Of a DNA stretch of 64,000 nt, positions 28,001-37,590 are shown piece by piece. Every line of letters starts with the position of its first letter. Within the stretch, counting starts at the first letter, position 1. The position numbers and the translations under genes were made by a program. The notes beneath the pieces were generated by a model. The model saw only the letters and a program-made list of their open reading frames with translations. It did not search any database and had not been told where the DNA came from. Source of the DNA: Lachnospiraceae bacterium AC2012 (GTDB taxonomy: Bacteria; Bacillota; Clostridia; Lachnospirales; Lachnospiraceae); the NCBI GenBank assembly GCA_000702525.1, contig JNIN01000002.1, positions 1-64,000 on the forward strand. Reading direction: 5' to 3'.

Positions 28001-28912
28001 CAGAGTGCATCGACTAGTGCGAGTCAGAGCGCATCAACAAGTGCGAGCCAGTCAGCAAGTACCAGCGCAAGCCAGAGCGCATCAACAAGTGCGAGCCAGT
28101 CAGCATCTACTAGCGCAAGCCAGAGTGCATCAACAAGTGCGAGCCAGAGTGCATCAACTAGCGCAAGTCAGAGCGCTTCCACAAGTGCAAGCCAGAGCGC
28201 AAGCACCAGCGCAAGCCAGAGTGCTTCAACTAGCGCAAGCACAAGTGCATCTGAAAGCGCAAGCACAAGTGCGAGCCAGAGCGCAAGCACCAGTGCAAGT
28301 GAAAGTGCTTCAACCAGCGTAAGTGAGAGTGAAAGTGCTTCTGGATCAGATAGTGCTAGTATCTCTGAAAGTGAATCAGTATCTGCAAGTATCAGCGAGA
28401 GCATCTCAGCTAGTGAAAGTATTAGCGCAAGCGAGAGTATCTCAGCTAGTGAAAGCATTAGTATAAGCGAAAGCATTAGCGCAAGCGAAAGCATTTCTGC
28501 TAGTGAATCAGTATCCGCAAGTATCAGCACAAGCATGAGTGATGCGGCTGTTACACCTGTAACACCTACGGATGCACCAGTTGTTCCAGCAGCTCCTGTA
28601 GTAACTCCTGCAGCAGCACCGGTTGCTCCAGCTCCGGCTCCAGCACCAGCAGCTCCAGTGGCACCTACACCAGCAGCTCCAACACCAGTAGTTGATGTGG
28701 ACGATGTTGATACACCTGCAGCAAATGTCGAAGTTGAAGATGTAGTAACACCAGCAGCTAATCAGGATGTAAGTGGTGACAGCAATATTAGAGTATGGTG
28801 GTCATGGCTTCCATTAGCTGGCGTAGTTGCAGCATTGGTAGATAAAGCTCTTGCGAAGAAGGAAGAAAAGGCAGAGAATAAAGATAAGGACAATGATAAT
28901 AAAGAAGGTTAA
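25007..28912 (+). CDS. Serine-rich repeat glycoprotein adhesin, accessory Sec substrate
   Basis: A 1301-residue surface protein. Residues 1-40 form a signal peptide with a glycine-rich core ([16 protein letters not shown]), as in SecA2/SecY2 substrates, but without the long streptococcal extension; cleavage is likely near A40. Residues 41-120 are rich in S, E and A. Residues 138-290 are the only folded-looking part: a His-rich start (EHDHDHG), many Trp/Tyr residues and two cysteines (159, 247), probably the ligand-binding region. Residues 311 to about 1078 are SASTSASQ repeats, the O-glycosylation target. A degenerate SES/SIS region and a Pro/Ala stalk follow. The C-terminus has a short hydrophobic stretch and a charged tail but no regular LPXTG before it. 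Strongly linked to the accessory Sec genes downstream. Confidence 0.93.
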   Translation: MKKNDKEKGTKEKLLKGATAAGVALGGAMAYGQGNVVYAAESTTSNEEIQESELSEAVSEQEVAASEASEVEFNSEAADVATSEAAEVEYASETAEVEKSVSEEAIAPQASLRAAPARGAATLNAENDTTDTSELNEEHDHDHGIEYEGEETIVNHADCIKNSHHVSRVLSEVPVEIEIEGETYLVEDGNIVARLDWIAGHMVWDGWDSHWEKGHYEWNYNFETRYRTAEEGYKTFSGSNPLEVYQCKGNAYVIKYSDTEWVEFRTDDTHVYHYAVQHGNDLDLMDDNSYQEYSESVSVSESQSEIDSTSTSVSQSASTSASQSASTSASQSASTSASQSASTSASQSASTSASQSASTSASQSASTSASQSASTSASQSASTSASQSASTSASQSASTSASQSASTSASQSASTSASQSASTSASQSASTSASQSASTSASQSASTSASQSASTSASQSASTSASQSASTSASQSASTSASQSASTSASQSASTSASQSASTSASQSASTSASQSASTSASQSASTSASQSASTSASQSASTSASQSASTSASQSASTSASQSASTSASQSASTSASQSASTSASQSASTSASQSASTSASQSASTSASQSASTSASQSASTSASQSASTSASQSASTSASQSASTSASQSASTSASQSASTSASQSASTSASQSASTSASQSASTSASQSASTSASQSASTSASQSASTSASQSASTSASQSASTSASQSASTSASQSASTSASQSASTSASQSASTSASQSASTSASQSASQSASTSASQSASTSASQSASTSASQSASTSASQSASTSASQSASTSASQSASTSASQSASTSASQSASTSASQSASTSASQSASTSASQSASTSASQSASTSVSQSASTSASQSASTSASQSASTSASQSASTSASQSASTSASQSASTSASQSASTSASQSASTSASQSASTSASQSASTSASQSASTSASQSASTSVSQSASTSASQSASTSASQSASTSASQSASTSASQSASTSASQSASTSASQSASTSASQSASTSASQSASTSASQSASTSASQSASTSASQSASTSASQSASTSASTSASESASTSASQSASTSASESASTSVSESESASGSDSASISESESVSASISESISASESISASESISASESISISESISASESISASESVSASISTSMSDAAVTPVTPTDAPVVPAAPVVTPAAAPVAPAPAPAPAAPVAPTPAAPTPVVDVDDVDTPAANVEVEDVVTPAANQDVSGDSNIRVWWSWLPLAGVVAALVDKALAKKEEKAENKDKDNDNKEG
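25935..28245 (+). repeat. 24-bp tandem repeat encoding SASTSASQ, about 95 copies
   Basis: The period is 24 bp and the protein sequence is almost invariant, whereas the DNA varies synonymously among AGT, AGC, TCA, TCG, TCT and TCC serine codons and GCA/GCG/GCT alanine codons. Two copies carry TSVSQ. A half unit of 12 bp is inserted or lost near 27310 (SASQSASQ). Longer blocks recur: the stretch from 26881 reappears almost unchanged 564 bp later from 27445, which equals 23 units plus the 12-bp half unit. Confidence 0.97.
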
Positions 28913-28964
28913 AACTAAAGACTGACAGAAGTATTGGCAGTTGACGTTACTGGGGTTAATTAGT

Positions 28965-30176
28965 ATGACAATAGTAAAGAAAACGGATAAGACAAATGAG
29001 CTTAGAAAACGTCTTCTAGTAATTCTCACAATAATCATCCTCTATTTGATCGGTTCGATGGTTCCACTCCTTGGAGTGGAACCTGACCCCGATCAGGAGA
29101 ATGTATTCAATGCACAAAGAATTGTGACTACTATGTTGAATGGCGCGAGTAAAGAGAGAAGTTTTTTTGCATTGGGAATTATGCCATATATTAATGCGAT
29201 GATCTTGGTTCAGTGTTTTGTGATCTTTCGTAGTGCAGAAGCAAAGGCCAGAATTTCCCAACAACGTATTCAACGTGCAACGGGGGTTCTGACCTTTATT
29301 TTTGGTCTATTTTACGCATTAAATAAGACATGGGCGTTTGAATATACGATTCCGTATGTTCCGCAGTTTGTTGCGAGATTCATTGTTATTGGGGAGATGT
29401 TACTGGGCATTGTAGTGATGTTCGGGATGCTTGAGTTTAATAAGGATCATGGTGTTGGTGAGACGATGCCGTTGATTGTAGTAAATATTATAAGTGGACT
29501 TCGTCAGACAATCGGAGATATTAATCTCTTAGAATATAAGAAACTACTGATTTTGTGCGCATTTGTAATATTTGCGACGTTATTACTGGAAAATTTATTT
29601 GCAAGGATTCCGGTATTACGAGTATCGATTAACAATGTTCATGCGGAGAAGAATTATATAGCGTATAAGCATAATATCATTGGTATGATGCCGGTTATGT
29701 TTGCTACTGCAGTGTTTATGCTACCGCAGTTGATTTTGAAACTACTACTGTATATAAATCCGGATAATGAAACATTGAGAAATCTTACCGTTCAGATGGA
29801 TTTAACGCATCCAATGGGTGTGGTAATATTTCTATTTATTATTGATTTTCTGGCAATTTCTTTAGCATTTCTTATGTTAAATCCATGGGATATGGCTAAT
29901 AATTTAAAGAAATCAGGGGATTGCTTGGTGGGAGTTCCTGCAGGTAAAAAGACAGCTAGATATTTGGCTAGATATATATTGGGTTTTGCTATTTTAAGCG
30001 GTTTATTTCAAAGCGGATGTATGGGAATTTCGCTTATGATGTCATTGAATGGAGTCGTACCTTCTCAGGTGGCGCTTCTTCCGATGAATACGATGATGTT
30101 GGTGGGTTTTGCAAGTAGTATTTTCTTTGAACTTCGTTCCTATTATCGTTTTGATGGGTATCGTTTTTTCTTATAG
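28965..30176 (+). CDS. secY2: Accessory Sec translocase channel SecY2
   Basis: A 403-residue polytopic membrane protein with about ten helices. It has the SecY plan but is short and divergent, with typical fragments such as LGIMPYINAMILVQ, LRQTIGDI and KSGDCLVGVPAGKKTARYL near the end. SecY2 forms the dedicated channel for the glycosylated serine-rich adhesin. The ATG at 28965 is preferred to the TTG at 28941 because GGGG lies upstream of it. It begins 52 bases after the adhesin stop, in the same operon, with Asp1-3 and SecA2 downstream. Confidence 0.9.
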   Translation: MTIVKKTDKTNELRKRLLVILTIIILYLIGSMVPLLGVEPDPDQENVFNAQRIVTTMLNGASKERSFFALGIMPYINAMILVQCFVIFRSAEAKARISQQRIQRATGVLTFIFGLFYALNKTWAFEYTIPYVPQFVARFIVIGEMLLGIVVMFGMLEFNKDHGVGETMPLIVVNIISGLRQTIGDINLLEYKKLLILCAFVIFATLLLENLFARIPVLRVSINNVHAEKNYIAYKHNIIGMMPVMFATAVFMLPQLILKLLLYINPDNETLRNLTVQMDLTHPMGVVIFLFIIDFLAISLAFLMLNPWDMANNLKKSGDCLVGVPAGKKTARYLARYILGFAILSGLFQSGCMGISLMMSLNGVVPSQVALLPMNTMMLVGFASSIFFELRSYYRFDGYRFFL

Positions 30177-30185
30177 GTGGGGGTT

Positions 30186-31724
30186 ATGGTCTATTTTATT
30201 TCAGCTTGGTATGATGGTAACAATTGGAGAGAGCGAGAGCAGGTATGGTATATCGCAAAACACATTACAGAGTTTGACGATACCATTAAACAAGTGCAGC
30301 TTTTTTCCAGAAATAAGTTATATCCATATAAGATCATTCTTTTGAGCCATGCACCAAATTTCCGTCATTTCTTGCATCGACAGAGTATTTTCCGCGCAGA
30401 TTATTGGTCCGTTTTCGATCAGATGCAATGTATTACAAGTCGTACGCAGAGACCGTTTTCTTATCATGATATTCAATGGCCGGACGATGTAGAGTTTATA
30501 TCTTCTCATTTTGCGATTATCGTTCGTAGGAAAGGCAAGAAATTCGCGCAGGTGGAATTCGGTGATGATGGAAATATGATTCTGGTAAAACTGTTTGATA
30601 ATGATCAGATTTCCAGAATCAATCATTACGATGATCGCGGTTTTGTTTCGATGACGGAGATGTATAAGGATGGAAAACCATACTATGAGCAGTATATGAA
30701 TGAGGATCGCGTATGGAAATTCAACCGCTACGTGGAAGATGGACATGTGGATATTAATCCATTGAATAATTTTTTCCTGTGGCCGGAAGGCGAAAAGGAA
30801 TTCAAGAAACTACGGTATGACAATATCGAAGAAATGATTGAAGAGGTACTGGTTCGCTATGTGAATCGTACGAATGATGATGATATTTTCTGTGTGGCAA
30901 TGCACAGCTTACATACGAATCTTTGGGCGAGATTATTACGCCGTAGAAAGACGATCCTGTCCTTTTATGAGACGAGATTTAGTCTTGTAAAAAATGAGGT
31001 TATGGAGCGATTCCTGAGAGATGCCGGATATATCGTAACAGCAACGCGTGAGGATGGCGATAAGATTAGAGAAGTTATGGGACAGTCTTATCCGAGAATG
31101 ACAAGTATTACGCCATATGATTCACGCGTGGATGAGGGAATCAGTATGGAATTCCCATATCAGAACATCCTGGTGATGTCAGATGGTGTGCCGAAGGACC
31201 GTTTCGATGAGATTTGCGATGAATTGGTGAAATACGTGATTCAGCATCATAAGACAAAGGTCAATTTCTATACGACGTCGCTGGACTATCAAAGGATTAA
31301 TGAGTTGAAGAACCGAGCAAGAGATTTGAATACGAAAGTAAATAGTTCCAGTGATGTCAAAGGAGAATATTTTGTTTTGGCTCGCTGTTTAGAGGCGATG
31401 GAGACAAATCGCAAGCTTCGTGAGGCGCGTTTACTTGTGGATTTACAGGATATACCAAATCAGTTTTTACAGATTTCTGCTATTAGTATGGGTGTTCCAC
31501 AGATTACTTTTCGAGAGACACAATATATGAAGAATGGTAGAAATGGTCATGCACTGGAGTCCGTGCAGGAATTGAATGAATGGGTCGCTTACTATTTGAA
31601 GGATTTGTCGAACTGGAATCATGCAAGAGTACAGTCTTATGAGATGGGAGCGGAATTTACAACCAGTGAGATCCAGAGGCAATGGACAGAAGTAATCCGA
31701 CATGTTGATAATAACTGGAGTTAG
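30186..31724 (+). CDS. asp1: Accessory Sec system protein Asp1
   Basis: A 512-residue soluble protein. Asp1 is a GT-B-fold-like protein without clear enzyme activity that forms a complex with Asp2 and Asp3 and is required for export of serine-rich adhesins. The start MVYFISAWYDGNNWRERE and the C-terminal LQISAISMGVPQITFRETQYM block are typical. The ATG at 30186 is chosen because AGGTGGGGG ends just ahead of it; a GTG at 30177 lies inside that site. It begins 9 bases after the secY2 stop. Confidence 0.9.
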   Translation: MVYFISAWYDGNNWREREQVWYIAKHITEFDDTIKQVQLFSRNKLYPYKIILLSHAPNFRHFLHRQSIFRADYWSVFDQMQCITSRTQRPFSYHDIQWPDDVEFISSHFAIIVRRKGKKFAQVEFGDDGNMILVKLFDNDQISRINHYDDRGFVSMTEMYKDGKPYYEQYMNEDRVWKFNRYVEDGHVDINPLNNFFLWPEGEKEFKKLRYDNIEEMIEEVLVRYVNRTNDDDIFCVAMHSLHTNLWARLLRRRKTILSFYETRFSLVKNEVMERFLRDAGYIVTATREDGDKIREVMGQSYPRMTSITPYDSRVDEGISMEFPYQNILVMSDGVPKDRFDEICDELVKYVIQHHKTKVNFYTTSLDYQRINELKNRARDLNTKVNSSSDVKGEYFVLARCLEAMETNRKLREARLLVDLQDIPNQFLQISAISMGVPQITFRETQYMKNGRNGHALESVQELNEWVAYYLKDLSNWNHARVQSYEMGAEFTTSEIQRQWTEVIRHVDNNWS

Positions 31725-31735
31725 GGGGAGTCAGA

Positions 31736-33268
31736 GTGTTTGGTAAGATGAATGTCCTGCAATTAGGAAAAACAAATTTTGAAACAAAATATCAGATTCC
31801 CGATGGTATGCACTGGTTTTATGAGCCGGATTGGGAGGACGAAGAGACATTGGCAGAATTAAAAGCCTTTCGTCAGTTTGACGCGGCAATTATCGATCGT
31901 CCGGTAACCGGTTCCGAGGTAGAAAAATTAATCGAAGTTATTCGTGCATACGGGCTCTTTATTTTTGAAGATGCGGATTATGACATGGATTACCTTATGA
32001 AGAGCCGTAAGGGAGAACGAATTGAGCGAGAAAACTTTCAGGATTTTATTGACCATCGCTTGATTCATTTCTATACCGATACTTATGGAGAGCGTTTTCC
32101 TTCTTCCAGATTTGTGGTGAATCAGAAAAAGGATTGGAAGATTACCTATGCCGGATATGAAGGTGCGATTATAGAGGGTGACTTTGGTGATGAGTTTCAA
32201 CAGATGGGATGTTGGAATTTTAATGTTCCAATCGAACCGGAAATGGGCATCGATTTATGGCTGGAATATGAGAAAGATTACAGTGTAGAACTTCGGATGG
32301 ACGTGTATAGTTTTAAGCCGGGATCCGTAGATGGTATTCAGGAAGAGTATCATTTTAACGAAGATGAAATTGAATCCAAGGAATATCTGACGATTGTAAA
32401 TCATCAAGACGTTACGGGGCATATCTTTGTTTCATTACAGGCGAAAGGAAGCGGAATTGTTGTAATTAAGAATTTGCATGACAGATGGAGTAGATTCGGT
32501 GAAGGAATCTTTCTTCCGGGTGGTGAAAGACGGATTACAACGGATCGGGAAGAAGCATTTTTCTACTTCGAACCTGGAGATTTGAAACCGCCGCTAAATG
32601 TCTACTTTTCGGGATATAAGACACGAGAAGGTTTTGAAGGATACGGCATTATGCGTGCAATGAAGTCACCATTTTTACTGATTGCAGATCAGAGACTGGA
32701 GGGCGGCGACTTTTACGTTGGAACGAAAGAATACGAGACGATGATACAGGATAAGATTCTTGAAGTCATGGATGAATTGCGTTTTACAAGCAAAGATCTC
32801 ATCTTTGCGGGACTTTCCATGGGAACTTCGGGGGCGATGTATTACGGCGCATTAATTGGGCCGGAATATATTATTCTGGGTAAGCCTTTGGCAGATTTGG
32901 GTACGATGGCAGAGAATGAGAGAATCAATCGTCCGGGAGGATTCCCTACATCGTTGGATGTACTGGGAAAGACGATGGGAGACCTCTCTGCAGAATCTGT
33001 GGATGGTATGAATGCAAGATTCTGGACGAATTTCGGTCATGGAAACTGGGGACATACCACCTTTGTGATTTCGTATATGTACGAGGATGATTACGATGGT
33101 AATGCTTATCAGACGCTTCTTCGAAATCTTGGAAATAGTGGTACACGTATCTTTGGTAAAGGTTTACATGGTAGACATAATGATGATACACAGGGCATTG
33201 TAAGCTGGTTTTATAAGCAGTACAAGATTATCCTTCGGGATTATTTTAATCGTAAGATTGAAGTTTAG
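31736..33268 (+). CDS. asp2: Accessory Sec system protein Asp2, putative glycan O-acetyltransferase
   Basis: A 510-residue protein with an alpha/beta-hydrolase-like C-terminal half. The nucleophile elbow is FAGLSMGTSGA with Ser361, and candidate acid and histidine residues lie at D451/D452 and H481 (GRHND). These positions agree closely with the catalytic triad reported for Streptococcus gordonii Asp2, which O-acetylates GlcNAc on the adhesin. The start is GTG at 31736, with AGGGGGA 6 bases ahead. It should act with Asp1 and Asp3 at the membrane. Confidence 0.9.
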   Translation: MFGKMNVLQLGKTNFETKYQIPDGMHWFYEPDWEDEETLAELKAFRQFDAAIIDRPVTGSEVEKLIEVIRAYGLFIFEDADYDMDYLMKSRKGERIERENFQDFIDHRLIHFYTDTYGERFPSSRFVVNQKKDWKITYAGYEGAIIEGDFGDEFQQMGCWNFNVPIEPEMGIDLWLEYEKDYSVELRMDVYSFKPGSVDGIQEEYHFNEDEIESKEYLTIVNHQDVTGHIFVSLQAKGSGIVVIKNLHDRWSRFGEGIFLPGGERRITTDREEAFFYFEPGDLKPPLNVYFSGYKTREGFEGYGIMRAMKSPFLLIADQRLEGGDFYVGTKEYETMIQDKILEVMDELRFTSKDLIFAGLSMGTSGAMYYGALIGPEYIILGKPLADLGTMAENERINRPGGFPTSLDVLGKTMGDLSAESVDGMNARFWTNFGHGNWGHTTFVISYMYEDDYDGNAYQTLLRNLGNSGTRIFGKGLHGRHNDDTQGIVSWFYKQYKIILRDYFNRKIEV

Positions 33269-33294
33269 GCGACTAGATAGAAATGGGGAAGGTT

Positions 33295-33795
33295 ATGAGA
33301 GAAAAATGCTGGAAAATCTATTGGAGAGACTTCTCAAATCAGACATATATGTACGGATCTAGAGTGATTTTCCATAGTAAGAGAGATGTGGAATTCAATA
33401 ATCTATTAATTCCTCCTGGAACGGTAATTAAGACGTGGAAATCCATGGCAAATTATCAGTTGATGCGTGTGGAACCCACGCTTCCCATTATTGATGGGGA
33501 ACGAAGTTACCGCGTAAGATTGCATATTGATGAGGATGCAGAAGATGGGGTGTTGCTCCGTTTCCGTTTCTTTCAAAAGAATGGTGTAGAAGAAGGAATC
33601 TATATCCTTCGAGGTTTGGAAGGTGAGTTCCGTTGCCCGATTCGAACGTATTATTACGATATCGAGTTGATTGAGTCAGGAGCGCATTCCTTCCACTTTC
33701 ATTACATCACGTTGGAAGAAATTGACGAGGGAGCAGAGGGATTGAAAGATGAAAAGAAGAAGATTGTATCAAAGAGAAATAAAAAGAATCCATGA
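33295..33795 (+). CDS. asp3: Accessory Sec system protein Asp3
   Basis: A 166-residue, mostly beta-strand protein. Typical parts are KIYWRDFSNQTYMYGS at the start, FNNLLIPPGTVIKTW and RSYRVRLHI in the middle. Asp3 binds Asp1/Asp2 and the serine-rich region of the substrate. The ATG at 33295 is preferred because GGGGAAGG precedes it, while an ATG at 33283 lies upstream of that site. The 3' end overlaps secA2 by 47 bases, so the two are translationally coupled. Confidence 0.88.
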   Translation: MREKCWKIYWRDFSNQTYMYGSRVIFHSKRDVEFNNLLIPPGTVIKTWKSMANYQLMRVEPTLPIIDGERSYRVRLHIDEDAEDGVLLRFRFFQKNGVEEGIYILRGLEGEFRCPIRTYYYDIELIESGAHSFHFHYITLEEIDEGAEGLKDEKKKIVSKRNKKNP

Positions 33796-36076
33796 TTATA
33801 TCCATGATATGCAGTCTCTTCCGGACCAAGAGCTATCTGCGAAGACAGAGGAGTTTAAGGCGCGACTGGAGAAGGGAGAATCCTTGGATCATCTGATGGA
33901 AGAGGCATTCGCGGTTGCGAGTGTTGCTGCAGAACGCGTGCTTGGAATGATGCCATATGATGTGCAGCTGATGGGCGCAATCGCATTGCATCGTGGTATG
34001 TTGGCGGAGATGAATACCGGGGAGGGAAAGACACTGACAGCAACCCTTCCACTATATCTCAATGCGCTAACCGGCAAGAGTACGATTCTGGTTACAGCGA
34101 ATGAGTATCTGGCCATTCGAGATGCAGAGGAAATGGGACCGCTCTACGAATTTCTTGGTATGACGGTGAAAGCCGGCGTAAAGGAAAACAGTGAAGAAAC
34201 GATGGATAATGATGAAAAGAGGGAATGCTATGCAGCAGATATCCTCTATACGACGCATGGAGCCATTGGTTTCGACTATCTTTTTGAAAATCTTGTAAAG
34301 TCGGCAGAAGAGCGTTTCTTACGTGAATTTTATTATGTCATTATTGACGAAGCCGATTCGGTTTTGTTGGATGGCGCACAGATGCCACTGGTTATTTCCG
34401 GGGCCCCTCGTGTACAGTCGAATCTATATGGAATTACCGATTTCTTCGTTACAACATTGAAGGAAGACGAGGATTATGATGTCGAAGATAAGGCTGTTTG
34501 GCTGAATGAAGATGGTGTGAAATATGCGGAATCTTTCTTTGGTATCGAGAATTATTTCAGTAGAGAGACATTTGAGATTAATCGTCATGTAACGCTTGCT
34601 CTGAATGCGCATAAGAATCTTGAGAAGCAGAAGGATTATATGATCAATGATGAGGGTGAAATCATCCTCCTTGATAATGGTACGGGCCGTTCTCTTCCGG
34701 GCATGAAGATGCGCGGTGGTCAGCATCAGGCGATTGAGCAGAAGGAAGGCGTAGAGATCACGCAGGATCAGAGATCGGTTGCATCGGTAACCTATCAGAA
34801 TCTGTTCTTAATGTTCCCGAAGATGGCGGGAATGAGCGGTACAATTATTGATGCGAAGAAGGAATTACGCAAGGTATATCACAAGAAAGTAGTTCGAATT
34901 CCGACGAATCGACCTAGAATTCGTGAGGATTTGAAGGATAAATTTTATCAGACAGCGGAAGATCAGTATCTGGCAGTTGCGGAAGATGTGAGAGAACGAC
35001 ATGAGACAGGACAGCCGATTTTGATTATCACATCTACGATTGCGGACACCAGAATCATTTCCAAGATTCTACTGGAAATGAAGATTCCGCACAATGTTTT
35101 AAATGCGAATAACGCCTTTTGGGAGGCGGATATCATCAAGGAAGCCGGTCGCGTTGGCGCCGTTACGGTTTCGACGGGTATTGCCGGTCGAGGAACGGAT
35201 ATCAAGTTGAAGAAGGAAGCCAAGGAACTTGGCGGACTTGCCGTGATTGGTATCGGAAGAATGGAGAATACGCGTCTCGAGGGTCAGGCGCGCGGTAGAG
35301 CAGGTCGCCAGGGAGATCCGGGCATCAGTCAGTTTTATGTTTGCCTAGAGGATGAAATCGCTAAGACGATGGGTGAGAAATACATCAATCGCATGGTAAA
35401 TAGTAAACATAGCTACAGTAAACATAAATTAAAAAAGGTCATTAACGGCGCGCAGAAGAAGAAGGAAGATAGTTCGGTTGCAAGTCGCGAAATGTCGATT
35501 AAATATGATAAAATATTAAAGAGACAGAGAGATATTTTATATGCGGCGAGAAATCGACTTCTGGATCATGGCGATGTTAAGGGTGAGATTCTGCAGGATA
35601 TTTTCCAATGGAATATCAATGATTATGTAAATACGTATAAGAATCCATCCAAGGCGGAATTGAATCGCTATGTCCTGGATAATTTATCGTATCAGTTGCA
35701 GTTTCAGTGGAATCCAAAGACGGACTGGAGCAAGAGAAAACTTCGCGCTTATCTATTGAAATATGTGGAGATGACCTACAGGACGAAAAAGGAATCCTTT
35801 GACTCGGAAGAGGACTGGCAGGAGTACATTCGTCTTTGTACCCTGAATGCATTGGATGAAACCTGGATTGAAGAAGTAGATTATTTGCAGCAATTGCAGT
35901 TTGTTACATCGGGACGTTCGACAGCACAGAGAAATCCGCTATTTGAATATAGTGAGGAGGCTTATAAGTCCTTCCAGGATATGAAAGCTGAGATGCGTCG
36001 TAAGATTATGCGAAATATCTTTTTAGGACAGGCAGAGAAAAATAAGGAAGGCAAGATTAGTATTGTATTCCCATAA
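33749..36076 (+). CDS. secA2: Accessory Sec ATPase SecA2
   Basis: A 775-residue motor ATPase. Walker A is MNTGEGKT (residues 88-95), the DEAD box is IIDEADSVLLDGA (DEAD at 200-203), and the late helicase motif reads GRGTDIK followed by QARGRAGRQGDPG. It is shorter than housekeeping SecA and ends without the cysteine zinc linker, as expected for SecA2. It drives the adhesin through SecY2. The gene overlaps asp3 and leads into gtfA after 17 bases. Confidence 0.93.
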   Translation: MKRRRLYQREIKRIHDYIHDMQSLPDQELSAKTEEFKARLEKGESLDHLMEEAFAVASVAAERVLGMMPYDVQLMGAIALHRGMLAEMNTGEGKTLTATLPLYLNALTGKSTILVTANEYLAIRDAEEMGPLYEFLGMTVKAGVKENSEETMDNDEKRECYAADILYTTHGAIGFDYLFENLVKSAEERFLREFYYVIIDEADSVLLDGAQMPLVISGAPRVQSNLYGITDFFVTTLKEDEDYDVEDKAVWLNEDGVKYAESFFGIENYFSRETFEINRHVTLALNAHKNLEKQKDYMINDEGEIILLDNGTGRSLPGMKMRGGQHQAIEQKEGVEITQDQRSVASVTYQNLFLMFPKMAGMSGTIIDAKKELRKVYHKKVVRIPTNRPRIREDLKDKFYQTAEDQYLAVAEDVRERHETGQPILIITSTIADTRIISKILLEMKIPHNVLNANNAFWEADIIKEAGRVGAVTVSTGIAGRGTDIKLKKEAKELGGLAVIGIGRMENTRLEGQARGRAGRQGDPGISQFYVCLEDEIAKTMGEKYINRMVNSKHSYSKHKLKKVINGAQKKKEDSSVASREMSIKYDKILKRQRDILYAARNRLLDHGDVKGEILQDIFQWNINDYVNTYKNPSKAELNRYVLDNLSYQLQFQWNPKTDWSKRKLRAYLLKYVEMTYRTKKESFDSEEDWQEYIRLCTLNALDETWIEEVDYLQQLQFVTSGRSTAQRNPLFEYSEEAYKSFQDMKAEMRRKIMRNIFLGQAEKNKEGKISIVFP

Positions 36077-36093
36077 AGGGGAAGGGGAGTTAC

Positions 36094-37590
36094 ATGGTTT
36101 ACAATTTTAATTTGGGCATCGGCTGGGCATCTTCTGGGGTTGAATATGCACAGAGTTACCGTGGAATAGCCTTACGAAAAGCTGGAATTCCAGCAAAATT
36201 CGTTTTTACAGATATGTTTCCGAGAGATCCGCTCGAGCCTATGACGAAGAATCTGTATTTTGAAGATGATGAGATTATATGGTTGTATACGTTTTTTACG
36301 GATTTTAAGAATGCTCCTGTGACGTATGCAAAGGAGGATTTTGAGCATACCTTTCAGGATACGGACTATCATTATAAGAGAGAAGGAAATGTCGGAACTT
36401 ATACGTTTGTAGAGTCGGATACATTTTATCGAGCTTATTTTATTGACAAGGAATCCGATTATATTCATCGAGTAGAATATGTTTCTGGTGGGAAATTGAT
36501 CCGAAAGGATTATTTTTCCTATGCGAAGATGTATTCCGAATATTATGCTCCGGTAGACAAGATGGCGCGCTTTTTCCTGCGTAGGTTCTTCAATTCCGAT
36601 GGGACGATCGCCTATGATGAAGTGTTGGAAGAAGGCACGGACAATGCGACGTATCATTTCAAGGATCGAATTATCGATTCCAAGCAGGAATTGATAGGTT
36701 ATATGATTGATAAATTACATCTTACGGAAAAGGATTATGTGATTGTCGATCGAACAACCTTGCTCGGGCAACCGGTTTTTCAGCATGCGAAACCTGCGAA
36801 GATCGGCGTTGTGATTCATGCGGATCACTATAGCAAGGGAAGTACGAATGAGCAGTATATCCTATGGAATAATTATTATGACAATGCCTTTCGCATGCAT
36901 AAATACGTGGATTTCTATATCGTATCGACGGATGAGCAGAAGCATACATTAGAAGCGCAATTTGAGAAATATTGCGGCGTGCATCCGAATATCGTCACGA
37001 TTCCGGTCGGATGTCTGGATACGTTACGTTATCCGAAAGAGAGGCGTAAGCCGTATAGCATGATGACGGCGTCCAGACTGGCTTCGGAGAAGCATTGCGA
37101 CTATGATATCAAGGCTTGTGCGAAGATTCATGAAGTATTGCCGGAGATTACGCTGGATATCTATGGAGAGGGCATTGAAAAACCAAATCTGAGGGAGTTG
37201 ATCAAGGATCTTCATGCGGAGAGTTATATCCGCTTGATGGGGCAGCACAATCTTACGGACGTGTATGAGAAGTATGAACTGTATTTATCCGCTTCTACGA
37301 GTGAAGGATTTGGATTGTCCCTTTTGGAGGCGATAGGATCGGGACTGCCGATTGTGGGATTTGATGTGCCTTATGGCAATCCTACTTTCGTGGATGAAGG
37401 GCAGAATGGGCATCTTTTTAAATACGACGAGAAAACGAGCGAAGTCGATAAAGTGCAAGCGCTTAGCGATATGATCTTGAAATATTTTACAGAAGATGAG
37501 CAGGAGGAATTTCATAAGCATTCTTACGAGGTTGCTTCGACATTCTTAGAAGAGGAGGTGCGTGATCAATGGATCAGACTATTTCAGTAA
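36094..37590 (+). CDS. gtfA: GtfA, O-GlcNAc transferase for the serine-rich adhesin (GT4)
   Basis: A 498-residue glycosyltransferase of the GT-B fold. The N-terminal MVYNFNLGIGWASSGVEYAQ and the C-terminal nucleotide-sugar block STSEGFGLSLLEAIGSGLPI are the hallmarks of GtfA. In streptococci GtfA, stabilised by GtfB, starts the glycan by adding GlcNAc to Ser/Thr of the repeats. It follows secA2 by 17 bases and overlaps gtfB by 22 bases. Confidence 0.92.
   Translation: MVYNFNLGIGWASSGVEYAQSYRGIALRKAGIPAKFVFTDMFPRDPLEPMTKNLYFEDDEIIWLYTFFTDFKNAPVTYAKEDFEHTFQDTDYHYKREGNVGTYTFVESDTFYRAYFIDKESDYIHRVEYVSGGKLIRKDYFSYAKMYSEYYAPVDKMARFFLRRFFNSDGTIAYDEVLEEGTDNATYHFKDRIIDSKQELIGYMIDKLHLTEKDYVIVDRTTLLGQPVFQHAKPAKIGVVIHADHYSKGSTNEQYILWNNYYDNAFRMHKYVDFYIVSTDEQKHTLEAQFEKYCGVHPNIVTIPVGCLDTLRYPKERRKPYSMMTASRLASEKHCDYDIKACAKIHEVLPEITLDIYGEGIEKPNLRELIKDLHAESYIRLMGQHNLTDVYEKYELYLSASTSEGFGLSLLEAIGSGLPIVGFDVPYGNPTFVDEGQNGHLFKYDEKTSEVDKVQALSDMILKYFTEDEQEEFHKHSYEVASTFLEEEVRDQWIRLFQ

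Noticed and set aside
25935-28245. CRISPR array
   Set aside because: The repeats are contiguous, have no unique spacers, and encode a conserved octapeptide in frame.
26092-28536. Minus-strand open frames with [10 protein letters not shown]-type repeats
   Set aside because: Reverse readings of the same repeat array without ribosome binding sites or start context.
28790-28830. LPLAG as a classical sortase motif
   Set aside because: It lies within the hydrophobic segment and not ahead of it, and too few hydrophobic residues follow before the charged tail.
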